Shown piece after piece: positions 1-26,174 of a DNA stretch of 64,000 nt; position 1 is the first letter of the stretch, and each line of letters starts with the position of its first letter. The DNA is taken from assembly GCA_943735955.1 (NCBI GenBank), contig OX030956.1:15124695-15188694 (forward strand), read 5' to 3'. The notes beneath the pieces were generated by a model that did no database searches, had not been told where the DNA came from, and saw only the letters and a program-made list of their open reading frames with translations. The stretch is from Piscicola geometra (lineage: Eukaryota > Annelida > Clitellata > Hirudinida > Piscicolidae). The position numbers and the translations under genes are program-made.

Positions 1-1080
1 TTCGTGTTGAAAACAGACTTGAATACAAAAACATCTTGTTAATGCACAAGTGTCTGTCTAATGAGTGCCCAGATTATTTGTCGAGCAGCATTGTCATGAG
101 AGCAAGTCTTCCCCAGAGGGTAAGACTCAGGTCTGCTAGGTCAAGAGATGTAGTTCCACAGAGCTACTAACTAAAGTATGCAGGTGCAAGAAGCTTTTTT
201 GTTGCAGCGCCGACTCTTTGGAATAGTCTTCCCAATAGACTCAAATCCCCGAGCTCGACCACGACATTCAGCCGTTCCCTGAAAACGTACTTGTTCGGCA
301 GATCACAATAACCCACAAATTTACTGCTCGTTTATTCCATTTATCAATTTCTTGCTTTCTAATTTTATCTTCTTTTTTTATACTTATTTTTAATAATAAA
401 AATATATTATATATATAAAATTCTATCTAAATGCATTGTTATTATTGTTTCAAACTAAAAAAATTTAGTTTTTCTACTAACAAAAATATGAAAATAACAA
501 TAAAAAATATAATTTATGTTCTTTGTTACTAACATCAACTAACATATACAGATTTACTTCTACTTAATGTCTGTACTGTATGTGTATATATATAAACGTA
601 CAGGTTTGTATATCTATATTTTATTTTCTAACTTTTATTTTTTTTCATTAAAAAAATTTAAACATTTATTTTTCTTAAAATTATAATCTATTTATCTTAT
701 AATCATAATTTATTTTTCTTATAATTATAATTTATTTTTCCTATAATTATAATTTATTTTTCTTATAATTATAAATTATTTTTCTTTTAATTATAATTTA
801 TTTCTCTTATAATTATAATTTATTTTTCTTATAATTATAATTTATTTTTCTTACAATTATAATTTATTTTTCTTATAATTATAATTTATTTTTCTTATAA
901 TTATAATTTATTTTTCTCATAATTATAATTTACTTTTCTTATAATTATAATTTATTTATTTGTTCATTCACCATTATTAATATCATTATTAATTTTTCCA
1001 TAACTATGTGGTCTTTAATCCCGTCCGGGTTTATGCCACGTTAATAATACTCGTCTTTGTATTGTATTGTATATAACTAA
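1..1080 (+). mobile_element. CR1-like non-LTR retrotransposon, 3' end (ORF2 C-terminus and 3' tail)
   Basis: Translation on + shows the usual CR1/Jockey-type ORF2 C-terminus, with the run FFVAAPTLWNSLPNRLKSPS followed by TTFSRSLKTYLFGRSQ and a stop near 310. The same family lies on the - strand at 57009-58014. One in-frame stop (TAA near 168) shows decay. The AT-rich tail holds about eleven degenerate units of a roughly 24-bp repeat (tttatttttcttataattat) from about 700 to 958, then a 'gtccgggtttatgccacgtt' stretch and a short tgtat repeat typical of a LINE 3' end. The element is cut by the left window edge, so its length is unknown. Confidence 0.8.
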
Positions 1081-1084
1081 CACC

Positions 1085-2130
1085 ACCACTAACACTAAAC
1101 CACAACTAACACCCCTACAACAACCACTACAAACAACACCACCACTACGCTCAACACCACTACCACCACCACACCCCTACACCACCACTACTACCACCCT
1201 CACACCCCTACACCACCACTACGACCACCATCACACCCTTACACCACCACTACTATCACCATCACACCCCTACACCACCACTACTACCACCACCATAAAA
1301 ACTACTAACACCACTAACACCCCCATTACGACCACCAAACTACCACCATCAACATACCACTACACCAATAAAACTACCATCACCACTACTACCACCATCA
1401 TAAAAACCATCACCACCACTACCACTACCACTAACACCATCATTTCCACTACCACCACTAAAAGCACTACTACGTCCACAACTACAACCAACACTACTAC
1501 CCCAACACTAAAACCACCACTACTACCACCACCATAAAAACCACCACTACAACCACCACTACAACCACCACGATCACCACTACAACCACTAATACCACCA
1601 GCACCACGAGCACCATCACCACTACCACCACAACCAACATAACGCCAAGCCCACTACTACAACCACCACCACCATCAACACCACCACAACCATCAACACC
1701 ACCACCACCACTCCACTTTTACCACCACACCACCACCACCACCACTATTCCACTTTTACCACCACACCACCACCACCACCAACACTCCACCTTCACCACC
1801 ACCATCACTCCACCTTCACCACCACCACCACTCCACCTTCACCACCACCACCACCACCACTCCACCTTCACCACCACCACCACCACTCCACCTTCACCAC
1901 AACCACTCTACCTTCACCACCACCACCACTCCACCTTCACCACCACCACCACCACCACTCCACCACACCACCATCACCACCACCACTCCACCTTCACCAC
2001 CACCACCACCATCACTCCACCTTCACCACCACCACCACCACCACTCCACCTTCACCACCACCACCACCACCACTCCACCACACCACCATCACCACCACGC
2101 CACTACCACAACACCACCACACAACGACGA
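1085..2130. repeat. AC/CCA-rich low-complexity tract
   Basis: About 1 kb of degenerate CAC, CCA and ACT triplets. It contains many 'caccaccaccac' runs and repeats of 'actccaccttcaccaccacc' from about 1780 to 2090. The open frame across it encodes only T, P and H and is not a gene. It ends at the acceptor of the first visible EPS8 exon, so it is probably intronic. Confidence 0.85.
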
Positions 2131-2139
2131 CGACGACAG

Positions 2140-15237
<13,098 letters not shown>

Positions 15238-15249
<12 letters not shown>

Positions 15250-17960
15250 CATTCAACAAGCGTCATACGATGGCAACGTAAGGAGCATGTATGAAGGCAT
15301 CAAGAAAGCCACAGGCAAGTCAGCAAAGAAGACTGCACCCTTAAAGTCCAAATCAGGAGAGACCATCACAGACAAAGACAAGCAAATGGGAAGGTGGGTC
15401 GAACACTATCTGGAACTTTATTCCAGAGAAAACTCTGTGACTCAAATAGCACTGGACGCTATTCAAGACTTGCCAGTCTTGGAGGAGCTGGATGTCAAGC
15501 AGTGTTATTTTCGTAACGAAAACGAAAACGACACTTCTGAATAATCGTTCCACGAAAAAAAAAATAAAAACTAAATTTATTTCCAAAACGAAAACGAAAA
15601 TAAAAACTATAATTATTTCCAAAACGAAACTGAAATAAAAACTATAATTATTTTCAAAACGAAATTTAAATACATTTTTATGATATGCCATAATATGCAT
15701 ATGATTAACTTATATAAAAAATATATGTCTCCATTATAAACATTATCTTTGGGCTTTATGAAATTAGCGCCATTTATAAAACGTTATTTTATTACCACTT
15801 CGCCTTGTTAATTAAATTATCACTTATTTTAATAGTAAATTGTTTGTTATATTTCAAATTTTTTATTTTTCAATAATTTGCGTAATCAATTCTTTTAATA
15901 TTTCAATTGACTGTTAGTTTGTTTAAACTAATTTGTTGTTAATATATTGTTCAATTTTACCGTTTCATTTTAAGATCAATTAATTTTTTTAGATATAAAA
16001 AAAATAGTGTTTAAAGTTGTAAATTAATATATTTGTAAAACTAAAATGAAAATAAAAACTATAATTATTTTCAAAACTGAAACGAAAATAAAAACTATAA
16101 TTAATTCCAAAATGAAACTGAAATAAAAACTATAATTATTTTATGAAACGAAAATAACACTGATGTCAAGCCGACCATGAACGAACTCAGCAAAGCTATT
16201 GATGCCTTAAAGAGTGGAAAAGCACCAGGAGACGATGGCATCCCACCAGAAATAATCAAATGCGGTAAACCGTCTCTACTAGAACCACTTCACATGCTCT
16301 TTTGCCTATGTTGGAGAGAAGGTAGAGTTCCACAAGACATGCGCATTGCCAAGATTGTCACCCTGTATAAGAACAAGGGCGACCGAAGCGACTGCAACAA
16401 CTACAGGGGCATCTCATTGCTTAGCGTCGTGGGTAAAGCTTTCGCACGCGTTGTCCTCAACCGTCTCCAAGTCCTAGCAAGTCGCGTGTATCCTGAATCG
16501 CAATGCGGCTTCAGATCAAGAAGATCCACAGTCGACATGATCTTCTCCGTGCGTCAGCTCCAGGAAAAGTGCAAAGAGCAGCGGATGCCGTTGTATATCG
16601 CCTTTATCGACCTAACTAAGGCATTCGACCTTGTAAGCAGGAACGGTCTATTTCGGCTACTCAAGAAGATTGGCTGTCCACCTCGTCTGCTTAACATTAC
16701 ACTTTCTTATCACAAAAACACACAAGGTGTGATCAGCTATAATGGGGAGACTTCAAAATCCTTCATATTCAAGAGTGGGGTCAAACAGGGTTGTGTGCTA
16801 GCGTCTACATTATTCGTTATCTTCTTCTCGATGCTGTCGAACTTTGCATTTAAAGACTCTGCAGAAGGTGTAAATTCACACACCAGAAGTGACGGAAATC
16901 TGCTGAACATGGCACGCCTAAGAGCAAAGACAAAAATTCGCACTGTCCTCATCAGAGACATGCTGTTCGCTGATGATGCGGCCCTGGTGTCACACACGGA
17001 GGAACATCTTCAGTAGCTGATGAATCACTTTGCTCAGGCTTGCAGAGAATTCGGGCTGACCATCAGTATTAAAAAAAACAACATCATGGGTCAAGACATC
17101 CCTGTTCCACCCTCAATCACAATCGAATATCAGGTGCTGGAGGCCACTGACAAGTTCACATACTTAGGCTCCATCATTACTAGCAGCCTCTCCCTCGACA
17201 TAGAGATTTATAAGTGGCTCGCCAAAGCAGCCAGCGTCTTGGCCAGATTGAGCAAACGTGTATGGACTAACAACCAACTGACACGAAATACTAAGCTCAA
17301 AGTGTACCAAGCATGCGTTCACAGCACTCTGTTGTATGGCGCGAAACCTGGACTACTTAGGCCAGTCAAGAAGATCGTCTCGAAAGCTTTTATCTTTGCT
17401 GTCTTCGACGCATAACATGGCAAGACAAAATCACCAACATAGCGGTACTTAATCAAGCCAACTCACTCAGCATACACATCCTTCTATGCCAAAGACGTCT
17501 TCGCTGGCTGGGTCACGTGCGTCGAATGGAAGAAGGTCGCATACCCAAGGACATCCTCTATGGCGAGCTGGCTACAGGACACCGTCCAGTTGGTCGCCCG
17601 CAACTACGCTTCAAAGACGTCTGCAAACGCGATCTCAAACTTACGGGTATCGACCCTGGCAGATGGGAAGAGCTAGCTGATGACCGGAAGGGCTGGCGCC
17701 AGATTGTCCACATAGGCATCAAATTGGGCAAGGAAGAACGCAGGAAACATCTGGAATCCCGAAGACAATGAAGAAAAATGAGGCAGCAGAATCAGGCTCT
17801 CGATCCTCCATCCGACTTCACCTGCAGCCGCTGCAGCAGAGACTGTCGATCCAGGTTCGGTCTGCTGAGCCACTCTAGAAGCTGCCGTCAAAAAACACAT
17901 CAGAGCGCTATCATCATCTCACGAGATGGATGAATGCCAACAACACAAAATATATAAATG
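15238..17960 (+). mobile_element. Endonuclease-reverse transcriptase LINE, family C (5'-truncated)
   Basis: Begins in the RT linker (LANSIQQASYDGNVRSMYEG) and, after a MITE insertion at 15500-16162, continues with a long open RT segment: SGKAPGDDGIPPEIIKCGKP, NNYRGISLLSVVGKAFARVV, PESQCGFRSRRSTVDMIFSV, FIDLTKAFDLVSRNGLFRLL, SGVKQGCVLASTLF and the catalytic MLFADDAALVSHTEEHLQ, stopping at TAG 17014. The remainder continues in other frames (YLGSIITSSLSLD, GHVRRMEEGRIPKDILYGEL), ending with a C2H2-like finger FTCSRCSRDCRSRFGLLSHS. The tail is a short (taaa)n run. The protein is close to family B in design but clearly a separate family. Confidence 0.93.
15500..16162. mobile_element. hAT-like MITE, 663 bp, perfect 14-bp TIR and 8-bp TSD
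   Basis: Perfect terminal inverted repeat cagtgttattttcg / cgaaaataacactg, flanked by atgtcaag at 15492-15499 and 16163-16170. The interior is AT-rich with repeated 'aaaacgaaaataaaaactat' stretches near both ends and no coding capacity. Removing it with one TSD copy rejoins the LINE reading frame ...LEELDVK / DVKPTMNELSKAI. Confidence 0.93.
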
Positions 17961-17984
17961 TAAAGTCACATAAAATAAATAAAT

Positions 17985-18158
17985 AAATAAATGTCCGGGC
18001 ACGCAACTGAAGCGCCACTCACACGACATAAGTCGTGAAACACCGCATCATATACACTAGGTATATGATAGCTCACGGTTGGCTGTACAGGGATTTGAAC
18101 TGGCGACCTTTAAGTTGCAGGTCTAACGACTTACCATCTAAGCCAACCCGCTCGATTA
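17985..18158 (-). mobile_element. tRNA-derived SINE
   Basis: Read on the - strand it has A-box region gcgggttggcttagatggta, B box agttcaaatccctgt-like (gatttgaactggcgacc on +), the body 'tatgatgcggtgtttcacga' and a tail 'gtggcgcttcagttgcgtgc' followed by (tttatttat)n. It lies directly beyond the LINE tail at 17960. Confidence 0.85.
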
Positions 18159-18469
18159 TCAATATAACATAAATATGAAGCAATGCTTCATTGAGGCATA
18201 ACTAACTAGGTAGATCAGGAATAAATCTGTATTCATTCTGTTTATGAAACTCTAACGATAAATAAACAATTTATTTGGTTAGCCAGTCCAACCGACAGAT
18301 AAATATACATTCTGGGTCAATAGAAACATACCGCTGTATATTTGTATTGAAGGTCGGACCGGGTACCCGATCTGACCAGGTACCCGCGGGAACGGTAATG
18401 AAATTTAATTTCGGGACGGGAAGAGTTGGGAACCGGGAATAGGTTTTCGAGACGGGAACGGGGTTCTAG

Positions 18470-18690
18470 GGCAATTCGTCGCAGGACAATTTGTCGCTGA
18501 CAGTTTGTCGCGGACAATTTGTCGCTGACAGTTTGTCGCTGACAGTTTGTCGCTGACAGTTTGTCGCGGACAATTTGTCGCGGAAAATTTGTCGCGGACA
18601 ATTTGTCGCACGGACAATTTGTCGCAGGACAATTTGTCGCACGGGCAATTTGTCGCAGAACAATTTGTCGCACGGACAATTCGTCGCACA
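18470..18690. repeat. Terminal array of the MULE, left (gacaatttgtcgc units)
   Basis: About fourteen units of 'gacaatttgtcgc' with variants gacagtttgtcgctgaca and the linker residues cac/ag. The mirror-image array occupies 21925-22125. The encoded frames (CDKLSATNC) are repeat artefacts. Confidence 0.92.
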
Positions 18691-18772
18691 AAACAAAAAC
18701 TGTCTATCTCTGTATTAAAATAAATATATAAATGTATAAATCAAACCAATCAAAATGAGGACAAAATATTGA

Positions 18773-19423
<651 letters not shown>

Positions 19424-19436
19424 ATATTTGCATCAG

Positions 19437-20217
19437 CTGATGGCAATGTTTATTTATTTATTGAATCAGCTGATGTTTGGTTTCTAACAATAACAAGAAG
19501 TGGCCATATTATTTTAGATTTCGGCAAACTATCCGAGGCGAGATATATCGTAAAATGAACAATAACTTAGGCTTCTTTTACTTTTTTTTTACATATTTTT
19601 TTACAAAGTTATATGATAGTTCACAATATATATTTCGGCAAACTATCTGAGGCGAGATATAGTATAAAACTCAAAGAGTCCGTATTCAATTTTTTGAGTA
19701 ATTAATAATAATTTTACTCAGTAAAGTCAAATCTGTTTACATTAAAATTATTTGACTTGTTATTCCTATTTAATCAATCAATCAAATAGATTTCTATAGC
19801 GCTCTTTCTTCAAATTCAAGAGTGATATTATTTATATACATAAACAATTACCGAGTCCGTCGTAATCCCAAAAAATAGGTGAAACCACTTTGTTTAACTA
19901 AAAAATAGTATAAAAATTTAGAAATATTATGTTAAACTGTTTAATAAAAAGTTTTAACTTTCTATTTTTGGTCAGAGCAATAAAAGTCATCAGCAAAATG
20001 TTTTACCAGTAATATTATAGAAGTCAAAAGATCTGCGTGGTTTTTAACTTTCTAAACTGAACTAATATGAGAAAAAAATATTAATTTAAAGTATTTTATT
20101 TTGCCTGTTAGCAATACCGTTTTATTACCAGACAGCTATTCAAACATTGGAAATTTGTCTATGTCAATCGTTAATCTCATTTGCATAAGTAATGAGTACG
20201 GTTTCCAAACTAAACCC
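19437..20217. repeat. MULE interior related to the MITE at 27733-28586
   Basis: Shares the blocks 'gatggcaatgtttattta', 'tttcggcaaactatccgagg' (19517, and again at 19632), 'gttagcaataccgttttatt' and 'gagtacggtttccaaactaa' with the MITE. The right end overlaps the putative N-terminus of the transposase frame at 20192. Confidence 0.7.
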
Positions 20218-21594
20218 AATTCTTTCCACTCGTTCAAAGTTATTTAATATGCCTCTCGAATTTTTATTGTCTGAGAAAAAAAAAGATTGCTGGCCTTCAA
20301 TGGTTATCTCTACAGCAAAGAAAGAAGCAGTGAGGCGAAAGAGATATGGAGATGCTGTGACCCTTCCTGCAAGGCTCGTTGCCACACTGCAAACGGTGAG
20401 ATGATTAAACTTCCGAGTGAACATTCACACGCAGCATCAAGTGGGCAGTTGGAAAAGGTTAGAGTAAGATCATCCATCAAACGCCGAGCAAAAGAAACAG
20501 AAGAACCAGCTAGAGCTGTAATCCAAGCAGAGTTGGTGAGTTTGAGTGCTGTGGGTCAAGCAAGCGTGGCGAAGATTGAAACAGCCAAACGCAACATCAG
20601 AAGATACCGCCAGCTACCACATCCTGCCGATGATAATCTTCCCGCAGAGCTCCAAACTACATTAAAGGGTCAATCTTTCCTACGCCATGATAGAGACTTC
20701 CTATTATTTGCAGCGGACGAAGATCTGCAATTCCTAAGCTCTTGCAGAGTGTGGTTCGCCGACGGAACCTTCAGAGTTAGTCCAGCGTACTACACTCAAT
20801 TATACACCATTCATGGAACCCGTGGTGGAATAAATGTTCCATGTGTATTTGCACTTTAAAAAAACAAATCGGAAGCAACCTACACGGCACTACTAACAAA
20901 GTTAGTCGAAATAGCACCAAGATTGCAACCAGAGACCATCATCACCGATTTTGAACAGGCTTCCATGAATGCTTTCACCAGGATCTTCGAAGCACAAATT
21001 CATGGCTGTCATTTCCACTTTGGACAGTGCCTTTGGCGTAAGATTCAAGAGTACGGGTATGCGGGCCGATACAACACTGAACCTGACTATGCCATGCACA
21101 TCCGGATGCTAGTTGCTCTAGCCTACGTTCCCAACGAGCATAAGATCCATGTCTATGGAGAACTAGTGGGACTCGCAACGTTTCCTGAAGTTGATTAATT
21201 TCTTAACTACTTTGAAGATACGTTTCTTGGAAGTCAACGACGAAGTCGAAGAACGAGGTCTCTTTTTGCCTTGGACATCTGGGATTGCTACCAAGCTGTT
21301 TGTGACAACACTCCTCGTACAAACAACACAGTGGAAGGATGGCACAGTGCATTTGCACGGTCAGTTCAAATTGCGTATCCAACTCTGCCGAGGTTAGTAG
21401 TCAAACTTCAGAAGGAGCAGAGCAACAACCAAATGATCATCGAGCGTCTTCTTGCTGGAGAAGATCCTCCTCTCAAAAAGAAGAAGTATCGAGATCTCAA
21501 TATTCGACTGCGCACTGTTGTGCTCGATTACAAGAATCGATCATCACTCGATCACTTGAGAGGATGCAGCCACAACATCAATTTGGTTAATTAG
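20192..21594 (+). pseudogene. MULE transposase with FLYWCH finger, broken
   Basis: Encodes a FLYWCH-type zinc finger (GYLYSK...IWRCCDPSCKARCHT...HSH) followed by a MULE transposase domain. The acidic catalytic triad is visible as FADGTFRVSP (first D, near 20760), TIITDFEQAS (second D, near 20945) and NNTVEGWHSAF (E, near 21330), plus the conserved GCHFHFGQCLWRK. Breaks: a frameshift near 20285 before the finger, a TAA at 20857-20859 inside the domain, and a frameshift near 21200. The C-terminal segment ends at 21594. The ancestral length was about 460 codons. Confidence 0.9.
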
Positions 21595-21924
21595 TTTTAT
21601 TATAGGACTACTTACCGAAACATTTTCTTCTAGTTAATTTTTAAATTCCATTGTGTTTATTGCGATTACTTAATAAATGCTCGAGCTGTTTTTATTTCGA
21701 TCTATGGATATCCACTCATCAAAAACCCGAAGATCTTGCTTGTAGAAGTATAGGCTAATTTCCGAAAATCCCATTTCGTATTTTGGAAAATGAATAAAAT
21801 AAGTTAGGGTGTTGTTGGTCGAACAAGAAAACACGTATGTCGAGACGTGAAAAACTGAAATAAACTCCCACTCGACACGTGATGGAGCTCTCTCCCGACT
21901 GACTGATATCAGTTCATTTCAAGT
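21595..21924. other. MULE 3' untranslated interior
   Basis: Non-coding DNA between the transposase stop and the right terminal array. No other feature seen. Confidence 0.6.
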
Positions 21925-22870
21925 TTTGGCGACGAATTTTCCGCCGACGAATTGTCCTGCGACGAATTGTCCGTGGGACAAATTTTCCTGCGACAAATTG
22001 TCCTGCGACAAATTGTCTTGCGACAAATTGTCCTGCGACAAATTGTCTTGCGACAAATTGTCCGTGCGACAAATTGTCTGCGACAAATTGTCCGTGCGAC
22101 AAATTGCCTGCGACGAATTGTCCGGACACCGGGAACGGGAATCAACATTCAAATCGGGAACGGGAATCAACTTTTAAATTGGGAACGGGAAAAACGGGAA
22201 TAAAAGTTATTAGGATTGCATTCTCTAACAATGATTTTTCAGCAAACTTATTTAATCTATACTCTGTACTTAAAATAAGTATTAAATGCAATAGAAATGT
22301 ACAACGAAGCCACCATTGCCAATGTCAAAATCTCCAACACTACATTTGAAGTTGTTATGGCGAGTCTAAATATTAGGGAGATTAGAACAAAAGGGTGATG
22401 ATGAAAACTTGTCAGATGAAATCAAATGGTCAGTTATATTATTTTTAAAAATTGATACTTTGAATTTGAATGATTAATTTCCAAATGATTGCTCAGTTGA
22501 TCATTTCGACAGAAGAAAAGATGCCCATTGATCTTAATCATATGGGAGCATGTCTGTTGCATCCCCAGTATGAAAGAATACAATGAAAAAAGTTTGGGAT
22601 AGAAAAGAAATAAATACCAAGACTTTCATTATAAAAAATTAATTCTATTTTGTACAGCCAGAACAAGTTGCAGTGCCGTTGATAAAAAGACAAATGATGG
22701 TTATTTAGAAGTATTATGTTTGTTTTTATAACGTAAAAATTATTATAAAATTATTATACTATCAAATTATACGAATGATTTTATATTTTCAGTTGTAGAG
22801 AATAAGAATGTTGTCAAAAAAATATTTCTAACATTATTGAAGAATTATTAATAATAAATAATTTTAATTT

Positions 22871-24100
22871 TAATTTATTCAGCCATTATATTGATACCTT
22901 GTCTAGTTATGTGAACTCAAACATAAGACTAGATAAAAAATGAAACACAAGTTTTTTACTTTAAACATGAACACCAAAAAATGCCATGCTGAGCAACTGG
23001 GTACCCAAGATGGAATGCTCTGTTCCCTAAGATGAATTTATAAGGTATTTAAGAAAAAATTTCATTTAAAAGTTGTATTTATCGTCAAAATTATTTAGTT
23101 ATCTAAAGAAATACACCAGTTTGTTTTTTTAATGTGAATTGTCATTTAATCAAATTAACTAAATTAAATTAAATTTAGCTTTCAAGTTAGTTTTTCAAAT
23201 TTAACTTTTCTAGTTTTCATTTCGACCTTTACTGGTTCAACTTCTTCAAAAATTGCTTTACTTTTTATAGTTTTTTTTCCAACTCGTTAACAATTAGTTG
23301 ATCTTTGTAAGGTGTGCTTGTCAGAATTGTGGACACTTCACGACGCCGTTTTTGCATGGCAGCTGTAAATAAATACATTTGATGATAAATAGTATGAATT
23401 ATCACAGAAAGATAAAGCCGATGTAAAAGCTAATGAATACTAATGTTTTTTTAATAATTAAAGAAGAAATAATTGGTTTTTATTAATTTTCAATTTTTTA
23501 TATAAAGTATATTATATACTGTATATACTCTATAGTCTAAATAAAAATATACTCTATATAGTCTATGTAAAATATATTTTCTATATAGACTTATCAACTT
23601 CTACAGTCTCATTCTAAAATTCATCTTAGACAATTATTCGTGGTCCATGTTAGGAAACTATGACCATGCACATAATCATGGTCATAACAGGCCAATCACT
23701 CAATTTTTAATTTTACAACTTGCACACAATAAAAATGTATTGCATCATCTAATTACTAATAAAAAATTGAAATTATTTACCTTCGGAAGTTGAGAAAAAA
23801 AGCAAAATGTTATTTCCCAATATTTTAAAAATTCTTCTAGAAATCAGTTTTTAAAGTAATCTAATTTTTCTCTGAAACGAAACCAACATTGAAATGTGCA
23901 TCTAAGATGGGTGCATAGATATGATTGAAAATAAAAAAAGAATTTTCAAAGCGCATAACTGTAAATAAGCCCGTTCTATCTTTGGAACCGGTTCATCTTG
24001 AGCAACCTCCTCCTATAACGTTTTTATGCGTTTTACATTACAGTTTTCGCTATTTTCACACTTTTTTAGTTTCATTAAGTGAAGAACATGATTATTGAAA
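22871..24100. other. AT-rich intergenic DNA, no gene recognised
   Basis: No exon-like island or transposon protein. A phrase 'atcttgagcaacctcctcct' near 23993 recurs as 'tcttgtgcaacctcccccta' near 53930, suggesting an uncharacterised repeat. Confidence 0.5.
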
Positions 24101-24234
24101 AAATCTAAATAAATTGTATAACATCTTGTTTTCCAGTCATTTCTGAGTCAAATAGTTAAAAAAGTACAAATCGGTTAAAATTTGCCAAAGTTATATACAA
24201 TGGGAATTTTTTTTTGGCCCACAGTGTATATGGG
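24100..24234 (-). mobile_element. Fragment of the hAT family of 58799-61604 (3' part)
   Basis: The complement reads 'cactgtgggccaaaaaaaaa' then '...ttgccaaa', 'tttgactcagaaatgactgg', which matches 61180-61290. It is the 3' continuation of the decayed transposase at 25735-26110, separated from it by the TTAA-flanked segment. Confidence 0.75.
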
Positions 24235-24238
24235 TTAA

Positions 24239-25730
24239 TCCAGAATCGGTTACATACTTCCGATTTTCCGTGTCTTACTTGTTTTTCAAAAGAATGGAAA
24301 ATCGTATCAAAGAAGGGATGCATTTTTTTTAAAGAAACAGGAATATAAAAATATTAGCCATGTAAAATTTTTAAAATAAATATTACTATATTATACTTTC
24401 TAGCTATTCAAAAGTTAAAAATATACTAAAAAAACATGTCTTAAATTTGCTAACAGATCTTTAATATTAAATATTTAAGTTTATGTATTAGTTAGTTCTA
24501 TCCGGTTTGATTTATTCAGTCGTAGGCTTATTTAAAGACGTGGTTTTGCTTCTCTCAACTTTAAAAAACATTATTTTATATCAGCTTTCGGCTATTTTGT
24601 TATTTTTTACAACTTCTCACTTCTGATTCTAGCGTTTTTTTTCCCTCTGATCATTGTAATTTATCAAGAAACAGGTGAGTACTAAATTTCTAATTTTTTT
24701 TATTAATACAGTTCATGGGTATAGGAAGGTAAATTTATAATATCGTGCTCTTATGTTTCTTTTTTATAGAACAAAATCAACATATCCTATCATGCATACT
24801 CTGACGTTAGCACAAAATTCCCCGATTCTCATTATACTAGTAATAGGTGTCACGACTTTACAGTATATTTTAAAGTTGTTTCATATTATTCATTGAATAA
24901 GACTATGTTTGAAAAATATTTTGATATAAGCTTCGTCTAATAATATTTTTAATGAAGCTTTTCAATTAATGAAATAAGATCAATTTTCCCGATTCTGATA
25001 GTGAGAATGGGGACATGAATACATTATTATGATCTTTTTGATAATATAGCTTTGTTCCAATACTATTTTCTTTTTTAGATGGCACCAATTGAGCAAAAAA
25101 AACCGAGAGGCTTCTCAACGTTATTGAGAAAAAATGAAAACCGAAAACAGAGAAATATACAATGATACAAGCAAACCCTGATAGTGTATTAAATTAATAC
25201 TATTAATACACTATCATGATTTGCTTGTTAATATAGATTTTTCCACAATACTGGGTTCTTTTAAAATAATTGAAGTTTTAACGTTAAAAAGTAATTGAAT
25301 ATTAATTAAATTATTTTCAAAAACCATTTCATGAAGTGAAAATAGCTATTTTAGGGAAAAATAACAAGTTACAGAGATTTAAATAGCATTAACGGCGCCA
25401 TTTTAAAAAGTTGATTTTAAATTTCTAATTTACGCAGCAATTTGCGTCGCAGCATATATTAACAATTGTGTGAAAAAAGAAGGAAAAAAGAAAACTAAAC
25501 AAAAATTAAGTTCAGAAATTTTATATTGTTTTTTTAGATGAGGTTTTATGGCTGTCAGTGTTCACTGATAATCTGTAAAACTATTTGCTCAATTAAAAAA
25601 GATTAATACAATTATTGTGTTTGAAATTATTTTTATACTCTATAATACATACATGAGTATACATAAAGCAAGTTTTTTGAAATTGAAAACCAAAATATAG
25701 AAAAACACAAAGTCTGTAGTCAAATTTTGA
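24239..25730. mobile_element. TTAA-flanked segment, possible piggyBac-like non-autonomous element
   Basis: Bounded by TTAA at 24235-24238 and 25731-25734. The ends are imperfect inverted repeats: tccagaatcggttacatact against the complement tcaaaatttgactacagact. Removing the segment with one TTAA reunites two halves of a decayed hAT copy (…ctgtatatggg / cccatatacactgtggg). No transposase is visible in the 1.5 kb interior. TTAA targets are known for piggyBac elements; the assignment is inference. Confidence 0.6.
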
Positions 25731-25734
25731 TTAA

Positions 25735-26110
25735 CCCATATACAGATAACATAAAATACGCTCTCTGCTTGTCCTCTTGTCTTCTCTCCACAGCTCGCTT
25801 ACTTACCGACTTGCAAATTCTTCTGCTAGCCTTTTTAAATCCAGACTGTCAACTATATCCCGATGTGCATGACAAACGGCCAGTAAATTCAAGCAAGCTG
25901 TTTCATAGTTGCACGCAACCAAGTCTTAAGACGCCGCAAGCATCAACTTGATCAATCTTTCAACCTAAGTAAACAGATGTCTGACTTCCGGGATCGTGTG
26001 TGTGTGGTGCAACTGTCCCAAGAATTGATATGTTCGCTTTCTTCGTTTGTTAGAAAGTTACATGAAGCAATAGCTGAGGCTGCAATCAAGTCCTTCAGTT
26101 GACGATTGTG
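25735..26110 (-). pseudogene. Decayed hAT transposase C-terminus (ZMYM1-like)
   Basis: On the - strand the sequence parallels 60800-61150 of the better-preserved hAT: RLKTWLRATMKQ for RLKNWLRAPMTQ, then forms of CHAHQDI, LDLRRLAEEFASR and DGILCYL. It has many stops and frameshifts. The + strand open frame at 25727 is antisense. Confidence 0.75.
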
Positions 26111-26174
26111 ATATTCAAGTGAAATTCTTGTTGGTCTATTATTTTTTAACCATAAATATTATTTTGAAAATATT

